The translations under genes were made by a program, and so were the position numbers. Source: DASSJF01 sp035934535 (GTDB lineage Bacteria; Sysuimicrobiota; Sysuimicrobiia; Sysuimicrobiales; Segetimicrobiaceae). Taken from it: a stretch of 64,000 bases of DNA. Within the stretch, counting starts at the first letter, position 1; each line of letters starts with the position of its first letter. Below are positions 50,248 through 58,617 of the stretch, in pieces. Location: positions 1 through 64,000 of the forward strand of contig DASYXS010000167.1 in the NCBI GenBank assembly GCA_035934535.1. The letters are read 5' to 3'. The notes beneath the pieces are model-generated. The model saw nothing but the letters and a program-made list of their open reading frames with translations. It searched no databases and was not told where the DNA came from.

Positions 50248-50997
50248 TTATGGGCGCCGGTCCGGTTCGGCGTCGTTCCAGGCTCGGATCAGCGCCGGAA
50301 TCTCGTCGAGGCGGGCCACGGCGGCGGTCGGCCGCGCCTGCGCCGCGTACCTCGGGTTGTCCGGGTTCGGCTCGATGTCGACGAGGATCGAGCGCATGCC
50401 CACCGTGTTGGCGCCCAGGATGTCGGCGCCGAGGGTGTCGCCGACCATGACCACATCGTCCGGCTGGAGGCGCCAGCCTTCCAGGACGTGCCGGAAGATG
50501 CCCGGATGCGGCTTCGGCCGGCCGTAGCCCATGGAGGTGACGATCGGGTCGAAGTAGCGGTCGATGCCGTGACGCCGCGCGATGTCGACCACCAGGCGGT
50601 GGCTCGTGGCGTTGCTGATCATGCCGAGCCGCAGTCCCATCCCCGTCAGCGCCTCCAGGGTCTCCGCCGCTGAAGGGTAGAGGCGGCTGATCCGGACCTC
50701 GGGTTCGAAGAAGACCGTCTCCGCCAGCGACAGCGCGGTCTCGGTTAGGTCGAGCCCGACCGCCGCGAACGCCTCCGCAAACGACGCCGTCGCGGCAACC
50801 TCGACCAGTGCTTCTTCCGAGCGTTTCCAGCCGGCGAGCCGGATCTCGAGCAGGCGCGCCGCGAACGTCTCGGGATCGCCGCAGCCGTAGTCGGAGGCGG
50901 CGAAGGACGCGAGCGCCGCGCACTTCACCCGTTCGAGCTCGAGCCCCGTCCGGTGGATCAGCGTGCTGCCGAGATCGAAGATCATGCCGCGAATCAT
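50248..50997 (-). CDS. HAD superfamily hydrolase
   Basis: A 249-residue HAD phosphatase. Motif I appears as MIFDLGSTL, where the second catalytic aspartate is replaced by a serine (D-L-G-S rather than D-x-D). Motif II is MISNATS, motif III lysine lies in YGRPKPHPGIFRHVLE and motif IV is VMVGDTLGADILGANTVGM. The cap region is helical (class C1). The loss of the second motif I aspartate is seen in some dehalogenase-like members and makes classical phosphatase activity doubtful. It lies divergent from ddl across 63 bases. Confidence 0.82.
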   Translation of the reverse strand: MIRGMIFDLGSTLIHRTGLELERVKCAALASFAASDYGCGDPETFAARLLEIRLAGWKRSEEALVEVAATASFAEAFAAVGLDLTETALSLAETVFFEPEVRISRLYPSAAETLEALTGMGLRLGMISNATSHRLVVDIARRHGIDRYFDPIVTSMGYGRPKPHPGIFRHVLEGWRLQPDDVVMVGDTLGADILGANTVGMRSILVDIEPNPDNPRYAAQARPTAAVARLDEIPALIRAWNDAEPDRRP

Positions 50998-51060
50998 GTC
51001 CACTGTCGTACGCTGCCGGAGGGGAACGGTCCTTTGCTCCCGAATACCGCCGCGCATCCC

Positions 51061-52281
51061 ATGGCCTCGGTTCCCCCGCGTTCTTCCCGGCGGCGGCTTC
51101 GCGTCGCCGTATTGTTTGGCGGTCCCTCCGCTGAGCGCGAAGTGTCGCTGGCGAGCGGCGGCCGCGTGTTGAGCGCGCTCGATCCCGAGAAGTACGACGC
51201 GCTGCCGGTCGAAATCACGTCCGAGGGCAAGTGGCTGCCCCGGCCGGATCTGCTTACGCTTCCGGCGCCCCCGTCTGTCGCGGGAGCTCCGGCCGTTTCG
51301 CCGCCTCCTGCCGGCGGGGGCGCAGCCTCGCCGAAGAAGACCGGCGGCACGGCGTCCGGGCCGGCCGAAGGCCGGGCCTCCGCGGCCGTGCCCGCGCTCG
51401 CCGCCGCGTCCCACCATATCGACGAGGTTGTTCGCGAGGGCGATATCGACGTGGTGTTCATCGCGCTGCACGGTCCCTACGGCGAGGACGGTACCGTGCA
51501 GGGTCTCCTCGAGCTGCTCGGCATCCCGTACACGGGTTCCGGCGTGCTGGCGAGTGCCTTGGCGATGGACAAGCTTCGCAGCCGGCAGGTGCTGCAGGCG
51601 AGCGGTCTCCCGGTGCCCGCGTGGATCTTGCTCGACGCCGCGCAATGGCCGGCCGGCCGCGCCGAGCTGGCGCGGCGCGTCGGCCGGGACCTCGGCTACC
51701 CCTGTGTCGTCAAGCCCAACGCGCAGGGCTCCAGCATCGGCGTGACGATTGCCGGCGAGGAGTCCGCGCTCGACGCGGCGGTCGAGGAGGCGCTCGGGTA
51801 CGGCAACGTGGTTCTGATCGAAGAGTATCTGCGCGGGATCGAGCTCACCTGCGGCATTCTCGAAGACCCGGACACCGGCGTGCCGCAGGTCCTGCCGGTC
51901 ATCGAGATCGTGCCGAAGCGCGAGTTCTTCACGTATGAGGCGAAATATCAGGGCGCATCCGAAGAGATCTGCCCCGCGCGCATCCCCGGGGCGGCCGCCG
52001 CGAAGGCGCGGGACCTGGCGCTGCGGGCCCACCAGGTGCTCGGCTGCGAGGGGTTCTCGCGGGTCGACCTGTTCTTGTGCGGCACCGACGTCGTGGTGTT
52101 GGAGGTCAATACGATTCCGGGGCTCACGGAAGGCAGCCTCATCCCGCTGGCCGCGCACGCGGCGGGGATCGAGTATCCCGAGCTGTTGAACCGGATGATC
52201 GCCGCGGCGCTCCGCCGGGACCGCGCTCGCCGGCGCATCGGGCCCGCCGGCGGCCACGACCGCCGGACCGGCGGAGCCTGA
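51061..52281 (+). CDS. ddl: D-alanine--D-alanine ligase
   Basis: A 406-residue ATP-grasp ligase that makes the D-Ala-D-Ala end of peptidoglycan precursors. It has VAVLFGGPSAEREVSLASGGRVL, FIALHGPYGEDGTVQGLLELLGIPYTGSGVLASALAMDK, CVVKPNAQGSSIGVTI, VLIEEYLRGIELTCGI and EVNTIPGLTEGSLIP. Residues about 62-110 contain a Pro/Ala/Gly-rich insertion not seen in most Ddl proteins, which adds roughly 40-50 residues to the usual length. The ATG at 51061 is close to conserved sequence. It is followed two bases later by the DapF-like gene. Confidence 0.94.
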   Translation: MASVPPRSSRRRLRVAVLFGGPSAEREVSLASGGRVLSALDPEKYDALPVEITSEGKWLPRPDLLTLPAPPSVAGAPAVSPPPAGGGAASPKKTGGTASGPAEGRASAAVPALAAASHHIDEVVREGDIDVVFIALHGPYGEDGTVQGLLELLGIPYTGSGVLASALAMDKLRSRQVLQASGLPVPAWILLDAAQWPAGRAELARRVGRDLGYPCVVKPNAQGSSIGVTIAGEESALDAAVEEALGYGNVVLIEEYLRGIELTCGILEDPDTGVPQVLPVIEIVPKREFFTYEAKYQGASEEICPARIPGAAAAKARDLALRAHQVLGCEGFSRVDLFLCGTDVVVLEVNTIPGLTEGSLIPLAAHAAGIEYPELLNRMIAAALRRDRARRRIGPAGGHDRRTGGA

Positions 52282-52283
52282 CC

Positions 52284-53171
52284 ATGCCGCGTCTCCGTCG
52301 TGACGAATACGTGCGTTCGCACGCGCTCGGGAACGACTATCTCGTCGTCGATCCCCGCACGTGGTCGGTGCGCCTGACGCCCGAGCGGATCCGCGAGATC
52401 TGCGACCGCCATCAGGGCGTGGGGTCGGACGGGATCCTGACGCTCGAGCGCAGCCGGCGCGCGGACGTCGGCCTCCGCATCTTCAATCCCGACGGCAGCG
52501 AGGCCGAGAAGAGCGGCAACGGCATCAGGATCTTCGCGAAGTGCCTGTGGGACCATGGCTACGTGCGCCGCCGCGCGTTCACGATCGACACGAAGGGCGG
52601 GATCGTCGGGGTGACCCTCGCCGTGCGCGGCCGCGCGGTCCGCTCGATCACCGCGGAGATGGGGCGGGCGACGTTCCGCAGCGGGGAGATTCCGGCGACC
52701 GGACCGGACCGCGAGATCGTCGGCGAGCCGATCGACGCCGCGGGCGAGCGGCTCGAGATCACCACGGTGTCGGTCGGCAACCCGCACTGCGTCGTGTTCG
52801 TCGACGATCCGGCGGCGGTCGATCTGCCGCGCCTCGGGCCGGCCCTGGAGCATCATCCGATGTTTCCGAACCGCATCAACGTCCAGTTCGTCCGCGTGGA
52901 TTCGCCCCGCAAGGTCACGATCCGGATCTGGGAGCGCGGCGCCGGCGAAACGATGGCGTCCGGCAGCAGTTCGAGCGCGGTGGCCGCGGCCTGCGTCCGG
53001 CAGGGCCGCACCGGACGCGACCTGGCCGTGCACAGTCCCGGCGGGGTGCTCCGCGTGGAAGTGGGACCGGACTACGCGCTCCGGCTCACCGGGCCCGTCG
53101 AAGAGGTCTCGCGCGGGACGCTGAGCCCGGACCTGCTGGGCCGGCTCCGGCGCGGGCGGGCGCGACCGTAG
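52284..53171 (+). CDS. Diaminopimelate epimerase-like protein lacking both catalytic cysteines
   Basis: A 295-residue DapF-fold protein with both internally similar halves (YVRSHALGNDYLVVD, HQGVGSDGILTLE, VGNPHCVVFVDD, ERGAGE). In DapF the two catalytic cysteines sit in CGNG and ACG. Here these positions are S77 (EKSGNGIRIF) and S226 (ASGSSSSAVAAAC). Two serines cannot carry out the usual thiolate proton exchange, so activity on L,L-diaminopimelate is doubtful. The gene still lies directly after ddl, in cell-wall context. It may be a different isomerase, a regulator, or a known serine-type subgroup. Confidence 0.82.
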   Translation: MPRLRRDEYVRSHALGNDYLVVDPRTWSVRLTPERIREICDRHQGVGSDGILTLERSRRADVGLRIFNPDGSEAEKSGNGIRIFAKCLWDHGYVRRRAFTIDTKGGIVGVTLAVRGRAVRSITAEMGRATFRSGEIPATGPDREIVGEPIDAAGERLEITTVSVGNPHCVVFVDDPAAVDLPRLGPALEHHPMFPNRINVQFVRVDSPRKVTIRIWERGAGETMASGSSSSAVAAACVRQGRTGRDLAVHSPGGVLRVEVGPDYALRLTGPVEEVSRGTLSPDLLGRLRRGRARP

Positions 53172-53205
53172 CCGCGGTGTGGGGATCGCCGACGGAGGTG
53201 ACCTG

Positions 53206-54489
53206 ATGGCGCACATTCTGTACACGGTGCTCGACGGGCTCGGGGACCGGCCGGTCCCGGCGCTCGGGAACCGCACTCCGCTCGAGGCGGCGGCCGTGCC
53301 GTTTCTCGGCGCGCTCACGCTCGACGGCCGTACGGGCCTCGTGCAGACGGTCGGCAAGGGGATCGCGCCGGAGTCGGACGTCGCGGTGATGGCGATCCTG
53401 GGCTACGATCCATTCAAGTACCACACCGGCCGGGGCGTCTTCGAGGTGGTGGGCTCCGGCATGCGCTTTGCCGACGGAGACCTCGCGCTGCGCGGCAACT
53501 TCGCCACCGGGGGCGAGGGCCGGACGATCCTGGACCGGCGCGCCGGCCGCAACCTCACGACGGACGAGGCGCACGCGCTCGCCGATGCGGTGACCCGGGA
53601 GGTGCGGCTCTCGGCGACGCCGGCCGAGGTCGAGGTGCGCGGCAGCGTCGCGCACCGGGCCGCGGTGGTCATGCGGCGCCGCGGCGGCCGCCTGTCGGCC
53701 AAGATCTCGAACACCGATCCGGCCTACGCCCGCGTCGAGGGGCTCGGGGTCGCGAAGGAGCACGCCGGCAACGAGGTCGAACTCTGCGAGCCGCTCGACG
53801 AGAGCGAGGAGGCCAAGGTCGCCGCCGCGCTCGTGAACGAATTCACGGAGCAGGCGCGGCGCATCCTCGACACGCATCCGGTCAACGCCCGCCGCCTGGC
53901 GGACGGCAAGCCGCCGGCCAACCTGCTCCTCGTCCGCGACGCGGGCGACCACGCGCCGCAGCTGCCGCCGATCGCCGAGCGGTTCGGGGTGCGGTTCGGG
54001 TGTTTCGTGGAGATGCCGGTCGAGCGCGGCATCGCCGAGCTCACCGGGATGCAGGTGATTCCCGTGCCGCCGAGCGGCGACGACAAGGAACGTATCTACC
54101 GCGAGTGGGCCCAGACCGCCGCGCGCGAGTATAAGAACTTCGACGGCCTCTACATGCACCTCAAGGGGCCCGACGAGCCGGGACACGACGGCCTCGCGGA
54201 GGCGAAACGCGCCGTGATCGAGTTGATCGATCGCGCGTTCTTCGGGACGCTGCTGGAGCACGTGCCGCTCGACGACGTCGTCGTCGCGGTGACCGCCGAC
54301 CACGCGACGCCGGTCACGCTCGGCCGGCACTCCGACGATCCGGTGCCGCTGCTCGTCGCGGGCGCCGGCATCGAGCCCGACGGCACGCGCGTCTTCAACG
54401 AGAAGGCCTGTGCCAAGGGGGTGCTCGGCACGCTCAAGGGGACGGATCTGATGCCGCTGTTCGTGCGGCTGGCGCGCGGCAGCGCCTAG
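53206..54489 (+). CDS. apgM: 2,3-bisphosphoglycerate-independent phosphoglycerate mutase, archaeal type
   Basis: A 427-residue alkaline-phosphatase superfamily protein of the ApgM group. The first metal site is ILYTVLDGLGDRPVPALGNRTPLEAA. The phospho-acceptor serine is within ESDVAVMAILGYDP. Late ligands are in YMHLKGPDEPGHDG and AVTADHATPVTLGRHSDDPVPL. It interconverts 3- and 2-phosphoglycerate with Mn2+ or similar metals. This type is typical of archaea and of scattered anaerobic or thermophilic bacteria. Eno is encoded in the 10.8-12.1 kb region on the other strand. GGAGGTG precedes the ATG at 53206. Confidence 0.93.
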   Translation: MAHILYTVLDGLGDRPVPALGNRTPLEAAAVPFLGALTLDGRTGLVQTVGKGIAPESDVAVMAILGYDPFKYHTGRGVFEVVGSGMRFADGDLALRGNFATGGEGRTILDRRAGRNLTTDEAHALADAVTREVRLSATPAEVEVRGSVAHRAAVVMRRRGGRLSAKISNTDPAYARVEGLGVAKEHAGNEVELCEPLDESEEAKVAAALVNEFTEQARRILDTHPVNARRLADGKPPANLLLVRDAGDHAPQLPPIAERFGVRFGCFVEMPVERGIAELTGMQVIPVPPSGDDKERIYREWAQTAAREYKNFDGLYMHLKGPDEPGHDGLAEAKRAVIELIDRAFFGTLLEHVPLDDVVVAVTADHATPVTLGRHSDDPVPLLVAGAGIEPDGTRVFNEKACAKGVLGTLKGTDLMPLFVRLARGSA

Positions 54490-54493
54490 CGAT

Positions 54494-54805
54494 TCACGAG
54501 CGCGGCCCGCGCCGCCTCTCCAACGTCTGTAGCCTCACGTCGTGGTCGTCCACACGCTCGACCACATGGTCGAGTTTCCGTTCGATCCGGTCGAGCCGAT
54601 GCGAGTGGTCGTCCTGGACGGCGCGCAGGGAGGCAAAGCCTTCGCGCATTTCGCGCCGGACGTCCTCGAACTCGCGTCCGACATCGTCGAACCGCCGTGC
54701 GACCTCGTCGAACCGGTGCCCGACGTTCTCAAAGCGGCGCCCGACGTCCTCGAAGCCGCGCGCGACCATCGCGGCCAGCTGATCGATAGTGATGCGGCGT
54801 GCCAT
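54494..54805 (-). CDS. Small heptad-repeat coiled-coil protein
   Basis: A 103-residue highly charged protein. Residues about 10-55 are built from seven-residue units of the form F-[ED]-x-V-x-R-[RE] (FEDVGRR, FENVGHR, FDEVARR, FDDVGRE, FEDVRRE). More heptads follow (LDRIERKLDHVVERVDDHDVRLQTLE). The whole protein should be one long coiled coil with no enzyme domain. Its promoter shows TTGACG-16-TAGCAT with the -10 only eight bases before the ATG. It lies 4 bases from the convergent apgM gene. Function unknown; similar DUF-type proteins are often cytoskeletal or tether-like. Confidence 0.75.
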   Translation of the reverse strand: MARRITIDQLAAMVARGFEDVGRRFENVGHRFDEVARRFDDVGREFEDVRREMREGFASLRAVQDDHSHRLDRIERKLDHVVERVDDHDVRLQTLERRRGPRS

Positions 54806-54813
54806 GCGCCATC

Positions 54814-54841
54814 ATGCTACATCGTCGGCCGCCGCCGTCAA
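54814..54841 (-). promoter_or_regulatory. Promoter of the heptad-repeat gene, leaderless layout
   Basis: On the minus strand TTGACG (54836-54841) and TAGCAT (54814-54819) are 16 bases apart. Eight bases separate the -10 from the ATG at 54805, so the transcript would start at or next to the start codon. Confidence 0.5.
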
Positions 54842-54866
54842 GCCGCGAACGTGCGAGCGGGTGCGA

Positions 54867-56231
54867 TCAGGCGCGCTCCGCCAGCACCACGCACTCGACG
54901 TGATAGGTGTGCGGAAACAGGTCGAGCGGCTGCGCGTGCCGGACCGCGTAGCCCTCGGCGATCAGCTCCTTGAGGTCCGGGGCGAGCGTGGTCGGATTGC
55001 AGGACACGTAGACGATCCGGGGCGCGCCCGCCGCGGCGACCTTGCGCATCACCCGGCCGCCGGCGCCGGAGCGGGGCGGATCCAGGATCAGCACGTCCGG
55101 CCGGCCGGCCCGTTCTACCAAGGCGGGTAGCATCAGCCGCACGTCGCCGCTCGTGAACTCCACGTTGGCGATCCCGTTGAGGACCGCGTTGTCCCCGGCG
55201 GCCTCGATCGCCGGGGCGACGATCTCGATCCCGTAGACCCGCGCGGCGCGGCGCGCCAGCGCCAGCGAGAACGTGCCTACCCCGCAGTAAAGGTCGAAGA
55301 CGGTTTCGTCCTCCTTCACATTTGCGTCCGCCTCCACCACGTCGACGAGGTGCTCCGCCTGCGCGGTGTTGGTCTGGAAGAACGTTTCGAGGCCGATCCG
55401 GAACGTAAGCCCCGACAGCAGCTCGCGGATGTAGGGCCGCCCCGCGACAATCGTGACGCCGGTGAGCGGGACGCCGTCGGAGGGCCCGGCGTTTACGCCG
55501 TGCGCGACGCTTACGATCTCCGGGACGGCGGCCCGTAGTCGGTCCGCGAGCCCGCGCACCTCCGGCACCTCCCGCGCGGCCGTGACGAGGGCGACCATCA
55601 CCTCGCCGGTTCCCTTGGCCTCCCGGATCACGACCTGGCGCAGCATGCCCGCGCGGCTGCGGGGATCGTAGCACGACAGTCCCGACGTCCGCGCGAACGC
55701 ATCGACTTCCGCGAGAATGATATTGGTGCGCGGGGACTCCAGGTAGCACGTCTGGATGGGAACGATCTTGTCGAACGCGCCGCGCCGGTGCAGGCCCAGG
55801 CCGTCGGGATGGAACGAGAACTCCATCTTGTTACGGTAGTACCACGGCGCCGCCATGCGGACGATCGGACGCACCTCGACGTCGCGGAGGCCCCCGAGAT
55901 GCGCGAGGCTTTCCCGCACGATCGCCTCTTTCGCCGCGGCCTGGGCGTCGTAGGTGAGGTGCTGCCAGATGCAGCCGCCGCACGGTCCGAAGTGCGGGCA
56001 GGGCGCGGCCGTGCGGAGGTGCGACGGGGACTCGATGCCGACGAGATCGGCCTCGCCGAAGCCGGATTTCACCCGCCACAACCGAGCGCGCACCCGGTCG
56101 CCGGGCGCCGTATCCGGGACGAACACGACGAAGCCGTCGAGCCGGCCCACGCCGCGACCGCCGTAGGCGAGCCGGTCGATCGTGAGGGTGATCTCGTCGC
56201 CGCGGCGGGGCCGCGTCGCTGCCACAGCCAT
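54867..56231 (-). CDS. TrmA/RlmD family tRNA/rRNA (uracil-C5)-methyltransferase
   Basis: A 454-residue SAM-dependent methyltransferase with an N-terminal TRAM domain (DEITLTIDRLAYGGRGVGRLDGFVVFV), then an iron-sulfur cysteine cluster (CPHFGPCGGCIWQHL). The Rossmann domain has motif I VFDLYCGVGTFSLALA, IEIVAPAIEAAGDNA, VLILDPPRSGAG and the catalytic-cysteine motif VYVSCNPTTLAPDL. It makes m5U in rRNA or tRNA; the target (U747/U1939 of 23S or U54 of tRNA) is not decided by sequence. The ATG at 56231 directly precedes the TRAM domain, whereas upstream in-frame sequence has no family similarity. Confidence 0.92.
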   Translation of the reverse strand: MAVAATRPRRGDEITLTIDRLAYGGRGVGRLDGFVVFVPDTAPGDRVRARLWRVKSGFGEADLVGIESPSHLRTAAPCPHFGPCGGCIWQHLTYDAQAAAKEAIVRESLAHLGGLRDVEVRPIVRMAAPWYYRNKMEFSFHPDGLGLHRRGAFDKIVPIQTCYLESPRTNIILAEVDAFARTSGLSCYDPRSRAGMLRQVVIREAKGTGEVMVALVTAAREVPEVRGLADRLRAAVPEIVSVAHGVNAGPSDGVPLTGVTIVAGRPYIRELLSGLTFRIGLETFFQTNTAQAEHLVDVVEADANVKEDETVFDLYCGVGTFSLALARRAARVYGIEIVAPAIEAAGDNAVLNGIANVEFTSGDVRLMLPALVERAGRPDVLILDPPRSGAGGRVMRKVAAAGAPRIVYVSCNPTTLAPDLKELIAEGYAVRHAQPLDLFPHTYHVECVVLAERA

Positions 56232-56240
56232 CGCCGAGTC

Positions 56241-56246
56241 ATCATA
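56241..56246 (-). promoter_or_regulatory. -10 box of the methyltransferase gene
   Basis: A TATGAT box on the minus strand lies nine bases before the ATG at 56231; no strong -35 is visible. The spacing again suggests an mRNA with almost no leader. Confidence 0.4.
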
Positions 56247-56346
56247 GCAGACGCGCGAAGGGGATATAGGTAAGTGCACGGGCCCCGGCCTCCGTGCGAA
56301 GCCCGTGTGCTCGCTCGGATGAAGGGCCGGTCGGAGGTGACGCCGC

Positions 56347-57639
56347 GTGGCGAGGCAACGCCGTACGGCAATCGTGTTCGTGGCGGCGGCGATGCTGCTG
56401 GCGGCGGGCGGCGGCGACTCTTCCGCCGCGGGGAAACTCGGCGGGACCGTGAGCGTCCTCGGCACCTGGGGCGGATCCGAACTCGACAGCTTCAACGCGA
56501 TGGTGAAGCCCTTCGAAGACCGCACGGGCGCGCACGTCGAGTTCCAGGGCACGCGGGATCTCACCGCGGTGCTGCAGACACGGATCCAGGGCGGCAACCC
56601 GCCCGACGTGGCGGCGCTGCCGAATCCGGGCGCCCTCCCGCTCCTCGCGCGGTCCCACGCCCTCAAGCCGCTCGGCCGCGTGCTCGACATGACGCAGCTC
56701 GCGCGGCAGTATCCGTCCACGTGGCTGGATATCGGCCGGGTGGGCGGTGAACCGTACGCGATCGTCGTCAAGGCGGCCCTCAAAGGGCTCGTCTGGTACG
56801 ATCCCCAGACGCTGGCGGCCGAGCACGTCACGCTCCCGCCCACGTGGGCGGGCATGCTCGCGCTCACCGACCGGCTGGCCGGCCGGGGTACCAGCGCGTG
56901 GTGCCTTGGGCTCGGCAGCGGCGCCACGAGCGGCTGGCCGGCCACGGACTGGATCGACATGCTGCTGCTCCGCGCGGCCGGTCCGGCGGCGCACGACGCG
57001 TGGGTGCGGCACAAGATCGGGTGGGACGCGGCGCCGGTGCGGCAGGCGTGGGAGCAGTTTGGGCGCATCGCCGCCAATCCGAAGGACGTCTACGGCGGCC
57101 CGCCGGCCGTGCTCGCGACCGATTTCGGCGACGCGCCGTTCCCGATGTTCACCAAACCGCCGCGCTGCCTGTTCCACCTCCAGGCGACGTTCATTGAAGC
57201 CATCATTCAGAAACAGTTTTCGTGGATCCGCCCGGGCATCGACCTCGCGTTCGTGCCGATGCCCCGGATCGCGCCGCAGTACGCCGGGGTCGCGCAGATC
57301 GCGGGGGACGTGTTCGGCATGTTCCACGACACGCCGCAGGCGCGGGCGCTCATGCGGTACCTCGTTTCCGCGGAGGCCCAGGCGATCTGGGTGAAGCGGG
57401 GCGGGGCGCTGTCGCCGAACAAGGGCGTGCCGCTCGACGCCTACCCGGACGTGTTGAGCCGCCGGGCGGCGGAGCTCTTGGTGCGCGCGCCGGCGGCCCG
57501 CTTCGGCGCCGGCGACATGATGCCGCCGGAGATGACGGCGGCGTTCTACAAAGGCACGCTGGACTACGTCGCCCATCCGGACCAGCTGCGGGCGATCCTG
57601 GCCCGCCTCGAAGCCGTCGCGCGGGACGCCTACAAGTAG
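56347..57639 (+). CDS. Sugar ABC transporter substrate-binding protein (SBP family 1)
   Basis: A 430-residue extracellular binding protein. The N-terminus (a basic VARQRR then IVFVAAAMLLAAGGG) is a signal peptide. The family 1 fold shows GGTVSVLGTWGGSELDSFNAMVKPFEDRTGAHVEFQG, then TRIQGGNPPDVAALPNPG and the YAIVVKAALKGLVWYDP hinge region. The ligand is likely an oligosaccharide or polyol. The GTG at 56347 follows CGGAGGTG by a normal distance. It begins the importer operon with two permeases and no ATPase. Confidence 0.9.
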   Translation: MARQRRTAIVFVAAAMLLAAGGGDSSAAGKLGGTVSVLGTWGGSELDSFNAMVKPFEDRTGAHVEFQGTRDLTAVLQTRIQGGNPPDVAALPNPGALPLLARSHALKPLGRVLDMTQLARQYPSTWLDIGRVGGEPYAIVVKAALKGLVWYDPQTLAAEHVTLPPTWAGMLALTDRLAGRGTSAWCLGLGSGATSGWPATDWIDMLLLRAAGPAAHDAWVRHKIGWDAAPVRQAWEQFGRIAANPKDVYGGPPAVLATDFGDAPFPMFTKPPRCLFHLQATFIEAIIQKQFSWIRPGIDLAFVPMPRIAPQYAGVAQIAGDVFGMFHDTPQARALMRYLVSAEAQAIWVKRGGALSPNKGVPLDAYPDVLSRRAAELLVRAPAARFGAGDMMPPEMTAAFYKGTLDYVAHPDQLRAILARLEAVARDAYK

Positions 57640-57642
57640 CCG

Positions 57643-58617
57643 GTGGGCACCCTGCTGCTCGCCGCGATCGCGCTGGCCGGCGCCCCGGCGGCGTCGGTGG
57701 TCTACATCGTGGCCGCCGAGCTCGCGCTCGGCCGGCTGGCGGTCCGTCCGCGGCGCGCGCTGCGCCCGTGGGTCTGGCTGGCGCCGGCGCTCGCCTTCGT
57801 CGCCGTCTTCCTCGTGTACCCGACGCTCGATACGGTCGTGCTGAGTGTTCGCGACGCGACCGGCGCCGCGTGGATCGGGCTCGCCAATTACGCCTTCGCC
57901 CTCGGGAGCCGGGACGCGCTGATCGCCCTGCGCAACACCGTCATCTGGCTGGTCCTCTTCACCGGCCTGGTCGTCGGCGGAGGCCTTGGGATCGCCGCGC
58001 TCGCGGAGCGCGTGCGGTACGATGCCGCGGTGCGGGGCATCGTGTTTCTGCCGATGGCGCTCTCGTTCACGGCGGCCGGGGTGATCTGGAAGTTCGTCTA
58101 TGAGTTCCGGCCGGCCGGCGCGCCGCAGATCGGCCTCTTGAACGCGGTGCTCGGCGCCGCAGTACCGGGCTTCGAGCCGCGGGCGTGGCTGGTCGGCCCC
58201 CCGTGGAACACGCTGTTGCTGATCGCCGCCGGTGTGTGGACCTGGGTCGGGTTCGCCACGGTCGTCTTCGCCGCGGCCCTCAAAGCGGTGCCGGCCGAAA
58301 TCGCGGAGGCCGCGCGCGTCGACGGCGCCGGTGAGTGGCGGGTCTTCCGGCAGATCACGCTGCCGCTTCTCGGGCCGACCACCGGCGCGGTCGCGACAGC
58401 GATGGTCATCACCGCGCTCAAGGTCTTCGACGTGGTGTACGTGATGACGAGCGGCAACTTCGATACCGACGTCCTCGCGACGCGCATGTATCATGCGCTG
58501 TTCGTGGATCAGCATCTCGGCCGGGCCGCCGCGCTGGCGGTGATCCTGCTCGCCGCGACCGTTCCGGTCATGGCGGTCAACCTCCGCCGCCTGCGGCGGG
58601 AAGCGGCCGCCCGCTGA
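57643..58617 (+). CDS. Sugar ABC transporter permease (MalF/UgpA-like)
   Basis: A 324-residue permease with an N-terminal helix before the core and about seven helices. It shows VWLAPALAFVAVFLVYPTLDTVVLSVRDATG, the EAA loop EIAEAARVDGAGEWRVFRQITLPLLGP and the periplasmic TSGNFDTDVLATRMYHALF segment. The core is normal for MalF-type permeases. It follows the binding-protein gene by three bases and its stop overlaps the next permease start (TGATG), so the three proteins are made together. Confidence 0.92.
   Translation: MGTLLLAAIALAGAPAASVVYIVAAELALGRLAVRPRRALRPWVWLAPALAFVAVFLVYPTLDTVVLSVRDATGAAWIGLANYAFALGSRDALIALRNTVIWLVLFTGLVVGGGLGIAALAERVRYDAAVRGIVFLPMALSFTAAGVIWKFVYEFRPAGAPQIGLLNAVLGAAVPGFEPRAWLVGPPWNTLLLIAAGVWTWVGFATVVFAAALKAVPAEIAEAARVDGAGEWRVFRQITLPLLGPTTGAVATAMVITALKVFDVVYVMTSGNFDTDVLATRMYHALFVDQHLGRAAALAVILLAATVPVMAVNLRRLRREAAAR

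Noticed and set aside
54867..57077. A longer 736-codon frame extending the TrmA-family methyltransferase upstream
   Set aside because: The extra N-terminal part overlaps the divergent binding-protein gene and has no family similarity; the TRAM domain starts directly at the chosen ATG.
56242..58515. A 757-codon minus-strand frame opposite the sugar importer
   Set aside because: Antisense shadow; the opposite strand encodes a coherent ABC importer operon.
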